This document shows, piece by piece, positions 45,833 through 56,680 of a DNA stretch of 64,000 nt. How positions within the stretch are numbered: position 1 is the first letter of the stretch; the number at the start of each line of letters is the position of its first letter. The notes beneath the pieces are model-generated. The model worked only from the letters and a program-made list of their open reading frames with translations. It was not told the DNA's origin and ran no database searches. A program made the position numbers and the translations under genes. The DNA lies in assembly GCF_012489685.1 (NCBI RefSeq), contig NC_080043.1, forward strand, positions 39,323,127 through 39,387,126. Reading direction: 5' to 3'. Origin of the DNA: Lotus japonicus. Lineage: Eukaryota > Streptophyta > Magnoliopsida > Fabales > Fabaceae.

Positions 45833-45890
45833 TGTTTTTCACACCGGCCCGGATCACTGAACACTGTTAGGTGTGGTAATCAGAACTTGC

Positions 45891-45902
45891 GCTCTGATAC
45901 CA
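45891..45902 (-). other. Primer binding site of the SIRE-type element
   Basis: On the minus strand TGGTATCAGAGC matches the initiator tRNA-Met 3' end, two bases from the LTR border at 45905. Confidence 0.9.
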
Positions 45903-45904
45903 AT

Positions 45905-47110
45905 TGAAGGTATGAAAAACGGTAGAAAGGGGGGGTTTGAATAACGTTTTCAAGATAAAACTTCCACCTTAAAGATTTTAACAAATCTTTCGAGAACTAA
46001 GTGCTTAAGATAAGAGATAAAAAAGCACACAAGGATTTTTATCCTGGTTCACTTGATAAATCCCTCAAGCTAATCCAGTCCACCCGTTAAGGTGATTTCT
46101 TCCTTCTTAGAATGAAGGCAATCCACTAATCAGGTAAATGTTACAACTGCACTTGAAACCTACAAGTGACTAACAATTACACTGACTTAGCTCACACTAA
46201 GATTCACTCTCTTAGTCTTCTCTAGGATCCGATCAAACTTGATCTCCTAAAGGTAACTAAACAACTATTTAAGAAAGAATGCTTACAAAGGATTTGCTTC
46301 TTAAAAGCTAATAGTAAACACAATGAATTCAGATGAAAGAATGCTTAGAAGGTTTTGAATATAGCTTGCGCGTGTGTAATTCTTCCAAACGCATCTTTCA
46401 ATCTTCAGCCTCTATTTATACTCCAAGGATTAGGGTTTGAACGCTGCATGGAAATGCTACCGTTGGAGGGCAGTTCTGGAAATTCCAGCTTCTGCTGTGG
46501 CTGAGAATGTTAGGTAGGTCGTCAGGATAGTACATATGCTTTTGTACTTGGATAGTGACTTGACCTTTAAACCTATTAGACTTCTGATCAGGGGAAAGCT
46601 TCATGTTGGAACTTGTGAAGCCAGTTGATCAGAGTCAGAGGGAAAGCACAGATCCTCTTACCGTTGTATCTTCTGATTCTGAACTCAGAGGGAAGTACAT
46701 GGTCTTCAGAGTTATCTTGCTTCTGGACATCAGAGTTTCCACTTTTCAGCTTCTAGATCTTCAGAGTCTTCTACACCATCAGAACATCTGAACCTTCAGA
46801 GTTTCTTGGTTGTCAGAACGTCTGGATCTTCAGAACTTCAAGTGACTGAGTCCATATCAGAGCTTGTATGACTTCAGATCTTCTGAAGCATTTCTACTGT
46901 TCAGAGTGAACATAGATGTTGCGAAAGCGTTGCTTGGGTCACTCTTTCTGCACAGTGCTTCTGATTTGTGTGAGATTAAATTGAGGTCAGAGCCTGTAAA
47001 TAGCACACTCAGAAAAACACGTTAGAGTACCATAATTGTTCATACTAAAATGTTAACTTGTAATCATCAAAACATAGAGTTGTACTACTCGATCAAAATT
47101 TGATCTTACA
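45905..47110 (-). repeat. 5' LTR of the SIRE-type element (shared with a partial second copy)
   Basis: Same length and termini as 32426-33631, with about nine differences by eye. On its right it is followed by polypurine-tract sequence and 3' spacer rather than by a target duplication, so it doubles as the 3' LTR of a second, truncated copy. Confidence 0.9.
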
Positions 47111-47691
47111 ATCTCCCCCTTTTTGATGATGACAAAACCAAGTATTTTGATGAACAATTCTTAAACAATAAACTAAATTCACTCAGAGTTTAGAGATGTA
47201 GAATAAGACTTATCCTGATGTGAATAGTTTGTTTTACTCATTCTGAATCCAAGTCACAGCTTGATTCTGAGCATAGCTCCCCCTGAATCTAAGACTTAAT
47301 GAAAACGTTAGAAATGTCTAGATTCTGAGCTAAATTATGTAAGAGTTCAGAGTGCATAAGTATTCAGAGTCAACGATAAGTGGTATCAGAGTCAATTAGA
47401 ATCACTTCAGAAGAAGTGAAATGTATTCCTTGTATTTGCCCAGTGACACATCTATGGTCATAAAACTGGAACTCTTAAATTCTCCAAAATAAATCACACT
47501 TACACATCAAAAGCTAGGTGCACTCCCCCTTTTTGTCATAAGCAAAAAGTATGGGGTGTGAAAAACTCAACGTGAAGTACAAGGTACTCCCCCTCAGAGA
47601 AGGTCTGAGTGAAAAGATGGAGAAATAAACGCTGAAGGAACGAGAGTTACGCGGATTAAGGAAAGGAGTTAATGCAAACTAAGAACGCTTA
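47111..47691 (-). mobile_element. Truncated second SIRE copy (polypurine tract and 3' spacer)
   Basis: This stretch matches 33632-36931, minus the inserted solo LTR and one TTGAT, with about five differences over 581 bp. It starts with the polypurine tract and ends abruptly at 47691, where it meets unrelated sequence. It therefore represents an LTR-internal-LTR-internal tandem arrangement. Confidence 0.85.
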
Positions 47692-49010
47692 GAGAGGCTG
47701 TTGCTAAATAATACTCTTGCCTAAGGAGACAAACTGAAGAATATCTGTAAGGAGGAGTCCTTGGAACTCACCCTTAATGAAAACTCGGTTAACGCCGAGG
47801 ACCGGATGTAACCCTATCGTTATGGGGGTGAACCAGTAAAAAAGCTTGTGTGTTATTGTCTCTTTCATTTACTCTTGCTTATCCGCTGCGCCAAACAATT
47901 AAGTTCATCGCCTGTCATCAACTATCGTTTGGATCTTAAAGTTTTTGAAGGGCGAAATTCAAACCCCCTCTTTCTTGTGCATTTCTTGGATCAACAATTG
48001 GTATCAGAGCTTCCACCTTAACTGATGTAGAGTAAAGATCCAAAGTGGGAGTTTCTGTTGTCACACAAGCCCAGTCTCACTCGTCTCTCTTATCCTCAAA
48101 GACTATAAATGGACTCAATAGGCTGCACCACATCCATCGCTTCAACGTTACAAAATCTTTTGGATGTGGGGTCATATGAGTCATGAGTGGTAGCGAAGCG
48201 TCAGCAGATCAAGGGGAGTTGACTTATTAGAAGATCTATCTGTAGCAAGTACCTTGATATTTCTCTCTAGGAGGGGAAGGATGGAGCAGCTACATCATTG
48301 GAGGAGGAAGACTTAGAGTTTTGATTCACCTTCACACGACGTGGCTCAATCAACAAAATGTTACATTTCTTGGCTAGCTTGATAGGTGATCTCTCTCTAA
48401 AGTTCCAAGTAGTCCACTCTACGTCACTTTCCAAAAGATCATAAGACGTAGGATGAACTCTGGCTGTGCTTTCAAGAAGTGAAGAACATAAGATAGTCAG
48501 AGCTGGAGTAATGTACCAGATGGCTTATAAAAAAAAGATAAAATGGTACATGAGTCAACGAGAAGCAATCTCTTAAGCTCTACCACTAGTTGTACTATGC
48601 ACTGATGGCTTGGACCCTGACACATCAGAAGAATCTGATGTCGAAGCAAATCTTTTACAGATGATAGAAGATGTCATCAAGGAGATCACCAACAAATATA
48701 AGATGAAATCTTATGAAGTGGATCATCCAAAGGGCCCTTCTTCTTACCAAGCAACGTCTAAGAAGCATAAGTGCCTCATCAGCAACTAGACAATTTAACT
48801 AGCTTGGTCTAAAGAAGAAGGTGAACTAGCTAATGGAGCAATATGCAACAACATGCTTTGTCAAAAGCTCCATTAGCATTCAACGAGTGTTGATATATCC
48901 GCTCAGTAAAGAAGAAGGTGAACTGGCTATTGATATATCCGCTCAAATCGCCACTTTAAGTGGATACCTCTTTTTTTTCTAATGATATCGCCACTTGCAG
49001 TGGGGACACC
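47692..49010 (+). mobile_element. Plus-strand copia-like LTR end, primer site and degenerate internal region
   Basis: The stretch 47692-47996 resembles the U5 end of a plus-strand copia LTR, ending CAACA before TGGTATCAGAGC. The following ~1 kb has no usable ORF and I cannot assign it; a gag relic is plausible. It includes a short repeated unit, AAAGAAGAAGGTGAACT (48810-48826, 48906-48922), and GATATATCCGCTCA twice. Confidence 0.55.
47999..48010 (+). other. Primer binding site of the plus-strand copia-like relic
   Basis: TGGTATCAGAGC directly downstream of an LTR end CAACA. The orientation is opposite to that of the SIRE element to its left. Confidence 0.75.
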
Positions 49011-49310
49011 TGTAACATCCCGACTTAACGACTGGCCTCACGGTAACAATACGAGTCTTTTCAGCGCGCTTTGTCCTCACTCGCGCGCTTCCCAGGAAAA
49101 CTTCCCAGGAGGTCACCCATCATAATATTGCTCCAAGGCTAGCACACTTAACCATGGAGTTTTTATGAGTTGGGCTCCCGAAAAGAAGATGCATCTTGTT
49201 GTTATGAGTAGTACCAATCAAATCTTTTATGCCCTCCTCAACTGTATAGTCCATCCCTATACAGTCTCGGAATACCTCTTGTTCGGGTGTGAGATCGGTT
49301 CATTCATGTG
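49011..49310 (-). mobile_element. Cassandra-like LTR with 5S-rRNA-like sequence
   Basis: In plus orientation it starts TGTAACATCCCGACTTAACG. On the minus strand, about 49100-49180 resembles plant 5S rRNA: TAAAAACTCCATGGTTAAGTG recalls the 5S A-box area, and ATGATGGGTGACCTCCTGGG the C-box/3' part. Cassandra elements are non-coding TRIM-type retrotransposons whose LTRs carry 5S sequences, which explains both features. It is too diverged to be a working 5S gene. The right border is approximate, and no second LTR or internal region was recognised. Confidence 0.75.
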
Positions 49311-49992
49311 CCCCTCCGCCTAGAAGCCTGCCAGGAGCCGCTCCTTGTCCGTGCCTCACTGCACCGGCGATCACTCCCCGCCCTCGTCGGCCATGGGCGT
49401 CACAACACCATATTTTTTTTCTTCTTATTTTTCTCTGTTTGGTAGTGACGAAAAAATGTCCGTCGCAAATCCCAGTATAATATGTAAAGAAGTCACAAAC
49501 AATATTTCGTTACTAAAATTTTGCCACGGAATTATTTCTACTCTAGTATCCGTCGTTAATTTTGTTTTTCATCATTCACTAACTTTGTGACGAATATCTT
49601 CGTCGCAAAATACTTTGCGACGGATGTCTTCTTTCTTCACCTTCCGTCACTAATACCTTTATATATATTGGGATTTTGTGAGGGATTTTTATCTGTCTCT
49701 AACAGTGAACATTTAAAAAATTTGGGTGTCGCCACACAGTGGCAATTTCATAAAAAAAGAAAAGAAAAAAAATGTACCGTCACTAAAAGTCGCAATTTAT
49801 ACTAGTTTTGTAATTAAAACAAAAGTTACACTAGTTTGGTAATTTTTTTTTATATTACACTAACCATGTAAAAAAGTCGTTAAAACTCAATGTTTAATTA
49901 GTGAACAGCCACATGCGTAGTGCCATTAGTGCGGTAGGATTAACAGTCTCTTGCAGTCTTATGGCATTGATTTGGCGGCATCGACATTTTAC
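49311..49992. other. GC-rich fragment followed by GACGG-rich DNA-transposon-like sequence
   Basis: 49311-49410 is unusually GC-rich for the area and unrecognised. From about 49440 to 49800, GTCCGTCGC, CCGTCGTTA, GACGAA, GCGACGGATG and CCGTCACTAA recur in both orientations. Such subterminal motifs are typical of some CACTA-like or Mutator-like elements. Termini could not be defined. Confidence 0.4.
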
Positions 49993-49994
49993 TA

Positions 49995-51997
49995 CTCCCT
50001 CCGTTCCTGATCTTTTGTTGTTTAAGGTTATGCACATTGTTTAAGAGTGCAATCATCAATATATTTATTGACATAAACACCCCTATTTAATGTTGAAAAA
50101 AAGTGAAGAGAGAGACTAATAGTTATTGGTTAAGAAACTTGCTATGATTTTGATTGGTGAAGATAAGAGGTGGTATGTGAGAGATGTAGTATTAAATGAG
50201 GGTATATATGGAATAAATTGAGAAAAAATGCATTGGGTGTGTAAAACAACAAAAGTTTTGGAATTTGGGTAAATAGCCAAGTTGGTCCCTGAAAGTGTCC
50301 ACCGCCTTCAACTTCGTCCCTAAACTTTCAAAATGACGCTCGTGGTCCCTGAATGTGTCAAATCTCCCTCATCAGTAGTCCTTGGGTTAAAAAAAAGTTC
50401 ACGGCCGTTAAAGAAAGGCTGAGTTGGAATTTTTTTTTTTGTCAAGACTAGGCTTATGTGGCATTTGAATGTTCAGAAAGTTTTAAAAAATTCGATTTAG
50501 TCCCTATGATTGAAAATAAATTATTTTTCTCCCCATCTTCCTCTACCTCTCCCCATCACTATCATCTCTCTTCATCTCCATCTTCTTCATCCTTCTTCTT
50601 CTTCTTCTTCTTCTTCTCACCCTCATCCACTAATCTCTCACTCTCCTCTCTTCCTTTCATCTACTCCCTCCACCTAACACCACCACGGGACCCAGTACAC
50701 TTCCACAAACGAACCAAAATCATCACTTAATCTTCTTCTTTTTCATCACCATCTCCTCCCTTCTAACCTTTTTCTTCTACTTCGAACATGTCTTCAACGA
50801 CCACCATAGTGGATTGCTAGATCTGATTGCTGCGATTTGGGGGTTGGGGGCGACTTTGTGGGTTTGTCCATGATTTTTCTAGGATTGTTCATGTGTTCTG
50901 GGTTTTCTCATCAGTTTCTGAGTTTGTTCACGATTTTGTGTTATGGGATTCTAGGTTTGTTGACCCCCAAACTCTAGAGACAAGCCAAATTCCATGGGGT
51001 TCTGGGGATGGGTGGGTTCGATGGGGTTCCTCTTTCTAACAAGCCAAATTCCACCGATCCCCTTTTGATTTGATGAATAAAACTCATAATCAGTTTTTAT
51101 ATTTCTGAATCCTCTGAATGTTTGTTTGGTTGGTGAAAGCGTTTGCAAAAAAATTGAACAGGAACATCAGTCATGGGGTTGAATCCCCTGGCCTCACGCA
51201 CCTTGTTGAAGCTCTTATTCAACAAGGCCTCTACAATGTCCATGTCTGCGTTCATCTATTTTGAATGTTTTGGTTTGTGGATTCTTGCTATATTTGGTTT
51301 TTTCGTTCAAAGCTTGGAAATTTTCAATGTTTTGGTGTTGTTATTGAATCTGGAACGTGTTTGTAATTTTATTAATTGGTAAAATGGTTGCTTTAGGGAT
51401 AAATTGGTTTCCAGGCACTCAGTCACCGATGGGTACCGAAGTAGAAGAAAGGAGAGGGACGGAGAAGTGGCTTGGATGAGTGGCTGAGGAAGGTGGAGAA
51501 CAACTGCCAGATCTGGGTTAATTCATTTCAGATCTAGGTTGTCTAGGTGAGAAAAAAAGGCTGAGCTTTGTGTTGTATTATTTTTGGATGAGTGGCTGGT
51601 TTGTTTGGTTTATTGAATCTGGATGAAGAAGATGGAGATGGAGGGAGGGTGATGGTGGTGTGGAGAGGTAGAGGAAGATGGGGAGAAAAAGGATTTCTTT
51701 TTAACCATGGGGACTAAATCGAAATTTTAAAAACTTTCACAACATTCAAATGCCACATAAGCATAGTCTTGACAAAAAAAAAATTCAACTCAGCCTTCCG
51801 TTAACGGATGTGAACTTTTTTTAACCCAAAGACTGTTGATGAGGGAGATTTGGCACATTCAGGGACCACAAGCGTCATTTTAAAAGTTTAGGGATGAAAT
51901 TGAAGGCGGTGGACACTTTCAGGGACCAACTTGGCTATTTACCCTTTGGAATTTAGGCCAAAAGTTAAAACAACAAAAGATCAGGAACGGAGGGAGT
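49995..51997. mobile_element. Stowaway-like element, split by a nested MULE
   Basis: Terminal inverted repeats CTCCCTCCGTTCCTGATC (49995) and its complement ending at 51997, flanked by TA on both sides (49993-49994, 51998-51999). This is the Stowaway/Tc1-mariner pattern. Without the inserted MULE it would be about 315 bp. It encodes nothing. Confidence 0.85.
50267..51944. mobile_element. Mutator-like element (TIR-MULE), non-autonomous, nested
   Basis: 1678 bp bounded by a 10-bp duplication TTTGGAATTT (50257-50266, 51945-51954). The terminal inverted repeats start GGGTAAATAGCCAAGTTGG and extend about 330 bp at each end, roughly 90% identical by eye. No transposase is recognised. The interior (about 50600-51610) has CT-rich and ordinary sequence, including a short coding-like stretch on the minus strand at about 51180-51250, which could be captured DNA. 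Confidence 0.88.
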
Positions 51998-51999
51998 AA

Positions 52000-53475
52000 A
52001 TTATTATAGACTTATAGTAGGTACGCTTTTGCTATATACAAATACATCTGAAAAAGAGATCTGTTTCATCCTCTGATTCCGTGTGGGTGAGGGGAGCTCA
52101 TCAAACTGTTTAATTAGCATCCTGTCAATGTGATGATGACAGGAAATTCTTTGCTTTCATCTCTTTAATTCTTTACCAACATAATTTAGAAATCATATAT
52201 AGATATGTGTGATATACTGATATGTCTTTCATATATTTATCAAGGATAGAATCAATTAAGATACATCAATGAACTGAATGACGAGTATGATAAACAACCA
52301 TCTTTCATGGAAAATTAATGTTGATTTAAGTCTCCATTCAATTTTGAAGGAACGATCATAATTAGTCACTAAAGAAAAACAGCTGGTTGAGGTTCGGTGT
52401 CCATGAAGCTTGTCACTGTTGATAACTATGGTCAATAGCATTGTTCTTTCTTTGTTTTAGAAAGCTACCACAACTGCATAGCTGTCTTGATACTTCAGAT
52501 ATCTCCACCGGCCAAGGACCTTCTTTTAATCCTCCCTTTGAAATGGGGAATCAATCCTTTATTAATTAGCGTAAGGATTTGTTCACACCTAATTTTAAAT
52601 GAAAAAGAGGTAAAGGGAGAGAGTAATATGAAGAAAAGAGTGAAAATATATGAGATGTAAAATTCGATATAATAATAAGAGAAGAGAGATAAAAACAAAA
52701 ATTACCTAAAAATTGAGTGGAGATTTTTTGGAATGTGAATGAATCAAGTTTGTAGTAGTTATTATCACAAACTTGATTAAGTTATGTTTGATTTGTCATT
52801 TGCAAACATATCTTGTTAGTAAAAAAAAATCAGGGAGTAGCTAGTCGTGATAGATCAATTAAGAAACAAATGTAATGATCTCCTAATTAAAATAATTGCT
52901 TGAGAAAATTGACTCTATTTTGCAACAGTAATTATATCTTCACACCTTAAAAATAGGCGTGGAGAGGTGGAGGAAGAGAGAGTTAGGAAGAAAGGAAATA
53001 GAAAATAAAGATGTAATATGTGATTTGATTGATAGAGAAAAGAGAAATATATAGAAATGAAGGTGGAAAATAAGTGGAGAGGTGTGTATATATCATGACT
53101 CGTTTCGCAATGTAGATTCTTAAAGTATACTATTTGGATTGACAAAACGTAATGAAACGTAACATAACGAAATATAATGAAACGAAATGAAGCAAAATGA
53201 AATAGAATAAAAATATTATTCATTGTTTGGATATTTTATGATGTAGTAGAAGAAAGTTACTAGAACATTATTTGGATAATTTATAGAGCGGAGAGTCATA
53301 ACTTTTTTATTCTTATATTTTTTTATTATTTTAGTTTATGCATATGATTTTTCAAATATAAATCTCAAATCATATACCTTCATGTTGCTTTTTCTTTTCT
53401 TATATCTTTTGTTTTGATTATGCTGTCACGAAATTTATTTAATATTTGCCTGTCATTCATCTTTTCCCAAAAAAG
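52000..53475. other. AT-rich intergenic stretch with possible MITE traces
   Basis: No gene seen. GAGAGAG-rich and TTCACACCT-containing blocks around 52575-52690 and 52930-53100 resemble each other and may be remnants of one repeat family. A degenerate AACGAAATGAA-type simple repeat lies at 53145-53215. Confidence 0.45.
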
Positions 53476-53477
53476 TA

Positions 53478-54118
53478 CTCCCTCTGTTCCTAAATAACTG
53501 ACACTTTAAAAGCATCTACATTCATCATACTCACAAAAATATCTACACTTCATTTTTTACAATTCCTCATAATGTCACATCATTTACACCATTTACTAAC
53601 TTTTTACTCCAACATAACAACTCTTAAAAATTTCTATAGTAGATCTCACAATCAACATCACATTTATATATTTTATTATTTATCTCCATTTTATATTAAT
53701 TGTAAGTGCTTGACTGCTTGTAATAAATACAAGCTCACTTTTCAAGTCTAGTGTAGAGTATCTATTCCCACATACTCATCTTTACCATGTTAGAATTGAA
53801 TATGTACTACATTGGTAATAGATACTCATATGAGTATGTATTTAACATTAGATAATACCATTGGAGATGCTCTAATGTTGTTGCACAAGTATAAGAAATA
53901 ACAATTAATGTTCTTGTTTTATTAAAATTACAATCTAACTTCCTATTATACCCTTTATTTCTCATATTAATTCTAACTTTTCAACTTTTCTACCACCAAT
54001 AAATGAAGGGTGCAATCGGTAAAGTATAATTAATGCTCTCTTGAACTTTGTAAAGTGACAGATAATTAGGAATAAAATTTAGCTAGAAATAGTGTCAGTT
54101 ATTTAGGAACGGAGGGAG
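53478..54118. mobile_element. Second Stowaway-like element, with nested MITE
   Basis: Ends CTCCCTCTGTTCCTAAATAA (53478) and a near-perfect complement finishing at 54118, with TA on both sides (53476-53477, 54119-54120). A smaller element is inserted inside at 53510-53872. Confidence 0.82.
53510..53872. mobile_element. Tourist/PIF-Harbinger-like MITE nested in the Stowaway-like element
   Basis: Left end AAGCATCTACATT, right end complement GAGCATCTCCAAT, with TAA on each side (53507-53509, 53873-53875). A 3-bp TAA duplication and such ends fit Tourist-like MITEs, but the termini are short and imperfect. Confidence 0.5.
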
Positions 54119-54120
54119 TA

Positions 54121-54496
54121 ATATTTTAATTTTCTAGAAAACAATTGGAAATTCAACATTCATTTATTTTGACTTGTTTTGGTGAGAACAGAAAAAAACC
54201 CCAAGGTGAGAAAATTTTCTCCATTTCTTTATGTGTATTTATGAGAGAAAACTAAGGGGACATAAGGGTTTGGGAGGGTAAAGGGTGAAAGTCTAGGGTT
54301 CGAACCCTGAGAGAATTAATTTACTAACATGACTAATAACTAACATTTGTCTATAAAAAAAGAAGTGGATAATATACTCTCTCATCTTGTACGAAATACA
54401 AGTGTTACTATTCCACATAACGTTCCGGAAAATTAGCTAAAGTGGTAAGAATTAAGAGACATAAGAGTTGAAGAACGTACAACTTCAAAATATCAC
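54121..54496. other. Short intergenic stretch
   Basis: AT-rich sequence between two transposons, with no gene or clear regulatory element seen. Confidence 0.5.
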
Positions 54497-54505
54497 ATGA
54501 TTAAT

Positions 54506-55435
54506 GGTTGCCTCTACGGTGAGACATTTTAATTTTGGACCACGGTGGTTCAAAAAAAAAACTTTCAATCACAATAATACCCTAATTTTTTTTCCCAATT
54601 TCCTTTTCAAGCCACTATCATCTCCAAATCTGTGGTAGAATTTCCCTACCCACCACCGTCTTCTCCCCTTCAATGGTGGCCAAATTAATGCAGATAAGGT
54701 GATGGATCTAATCAAGTTTAGAGCATTGAAGTGGTTGAAATGTAAAAAGAAAAACTTTTTATACTCTTCTTCTGACCGGACTTTGAATCCTCTGAGTTGT
54801 TTGGGTGTGGGGGTGAATTGGACTTAACTGATAGGTTTTTATGCTGTCTTTCTTCCTCCATCTTCTGTTACTGTTGGTGCTTTTGCTGGTTGATTTGTTG
54901 CGAGCTGCTCAAGTTGTTTTGTTGGCTTGGCTTGCAAACAAAGATGGTTTTGGTTTTCGTGTGAGACATGAGTAGAGAGCTGTGTGTGTCTTTCTATTCA
55001 CTTTTTTGGCTGGTTGCTATGCAAATTTGACTTTCTTTTTTGCTGCAGTGGGTGATTTTTCCCTTCTCTGTTTCAGATCTGTTTTTCTTTTTGCTTTTGA
55101 TCTTTGTAGTGTGAGTTGTAACACCCCCTAAACGTTACTTATTTTACCCTTTTCATGCCACTATTATCTTCAGAGGAGCTGCAATAGAGGTCCATGGTGG
55201 TAAAGGAGGTGGTGGCGGCACTGCCATGGGAGGGAGAGTGAGAGGTGTCCCACCAGAGGAGGAAGGGGAATGGTGAGAATGGTGTTTTAGTAAAGTAATA
55301 TATATTTAATAAATGAATTTTTTTTTATTGTTAATTAATCTGAACCGTTAATATTAACAAAATTATATCAAACACTGGAGAAGAAATTGGTCCACGGTGG
55401 TCCAATTTCAAAATTGTCCCACCGTAGGTGAAACC
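54506..55435. mobile_element. Second MULE-like non-autonomous element
   Basis: Imperfect inverted ends GGTTGCCTCTACGGTGAGAC (left) and GGTTTCACCTACGGTGGGAC (right, complement), continuing with TTGGACCACGGTGG and TTGGACCACCGTGG. A 9-bp duplication ATGATTAAT occurs at 54497-54505 and 55436-55444. The 930-bp interior has no recognisable transposase. Confidence 0.8.
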
Positions 55436-55734
55436 ATGATTAATGCATGAACAAGAAAAAAGAGTAGAATCGTAAAGTGATAAGTTTTTAAAAAAGTGAA
55501 ATTATAATTTATAATTTAATCTCCTATCTCCCAATTTATGGAAGCAAAATGATAGAAGCTAATGCAATTTGATGACACTCATTTTCATTTCATCTCACTT
55601 TTCATTAGCATACTTAAACAATGAAACATAAAAATATTTCATCTCATCTCACTCTCTAGTCTCTACCATAGTACCATTAATCTAAATATATCTATGATAT
55701 AAAACCTTACAAGTTACACCCCAGCAGCAACCGC

Positions 55735-56367
55735 TAGGGGTGCACATGGACCAAGTCAACCCAATGATAAAAATGCGGGTTGTAAAAATGCGGGTTGGAT
55801 TGGGTAAACGGGTAAATATAATGGATTTTATCACGATCCAATCATCTTTGGATCGGATATCGGATTCCATAATAATCTATCCAACTCAACCCGAAATCCA
55901 ATCATATATATTATTTAATATATGTTTTTAATAATTTTAATTTTACCTAATCTACTAGTAGGGTATGCAATTTATGGAGACTTAGAGTCTTGCCACTAGA
56001 GTAATTTTTAGGAGACTTGAAGACTAATTTGTTTGTAATTACTTGTCATATTTAAAGACTTGAAGTACTTGTTTAGTTATGTGTTGTTGTATAGATGTAT
56101 ATAGACGGTAATTATGAACTTATGATGTAATTGCATGTTAGAAACTTGGATTACTTGTTTTTTAATATTTTTCAATATTTCAAATTTGTTTTTATCTTAA
56201 TATAGCGATCCAATCAATCCATCCAAACCAACCGAAAATTGTCGGATTGGGTTGGTTCGGATTCGTAGGTGAAATTTCACGAAATCCAACTCAACCCAAC
56301 CTAAACAGTTTTGATCGATTCAAATCTTAATTACCATGAAAATCCATCTAACCCAACCCGTATCCTA
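55735..56367. mobile_element. hAT-like MITE upstream of the receptor kinase gene
   Basis: Left end TAGGGGTGCACATGG, right end TATCCTA, with inverted GGGTTGG/CCAACCC-rich subterminal sequence. It is flanked by 8 bp GCAACCGC (55727-55734) and GCAACCGT (56368-56375), seven of eight matching. An 8-bp duplication is the hAT signature. It ends 313 bp before the kinase ATG, so it may form part of the promoter. Confidence 0.7.
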
Positions 56368-56680
56368 GCAACCGTGCAGCAGAAAATACAAAACTCAGAA
56401 AACAAACAAAAAGAAACACATTGCAATGGGACCAACTCTGTTCTTCTCAAAAAAAAAACTCTGTTCTTCTCACTTTCTCACCTTTCTCCTCTTACAAATC
56501 CCAACCCTCACTCAAGACTCAAGAAGAGTCAATGCCAATGGTCTCTCCCACACAGCGCCAAAACAGAAAATCAAAAGCAGAGGACTACATACATATAACG
56601 TAGTACCAACAAAACCAAAATTCTTGTTTATTTTTCAACCAAACTTCACAGTTCAGTTGAGTCACACAATATTGACAATA

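Larger units (their letters stand above)
32426..47110 (-). mobile_element. SIRE/Maximus-type Ty1/copia retrotransposon
   Basis: Minus-strand order: LTR (45905-47110), primer binding site, gag, protease-integrase-RT-RNase H, an env-like region, an antisense ORF on the plus strand, polypurine tract, LTR (32426-33631). The LTRs are both 1206 bp and differ at about nine sites by eye (0.75%), so insertion is recent. A gypsy solo LTR (33673-36386) inserted later, 41 bp inside the 3' LTR border. Pol is uninterrupted; gag has one stop and the env-like region two frame breaks. The long spacer and extra ORF after RNase H are hallmarks of the SIRE/Maximus lineage. Simple target-site duplication cannot be tested because the right side continues into a partial second copy. 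Confidence 0.93.

Noticed and set aside
49100..49180. Functional 5S rRNA gene
   Set aside because: The match is partial and diverged and lies in a Cassandra-like LTR, so it is treated as part of that element.
50458..50730. Ser/Phe/Pro-rich frame in the MULE
   Set aside because: Low-complexity CT-rich sequence within the inverted repeat.
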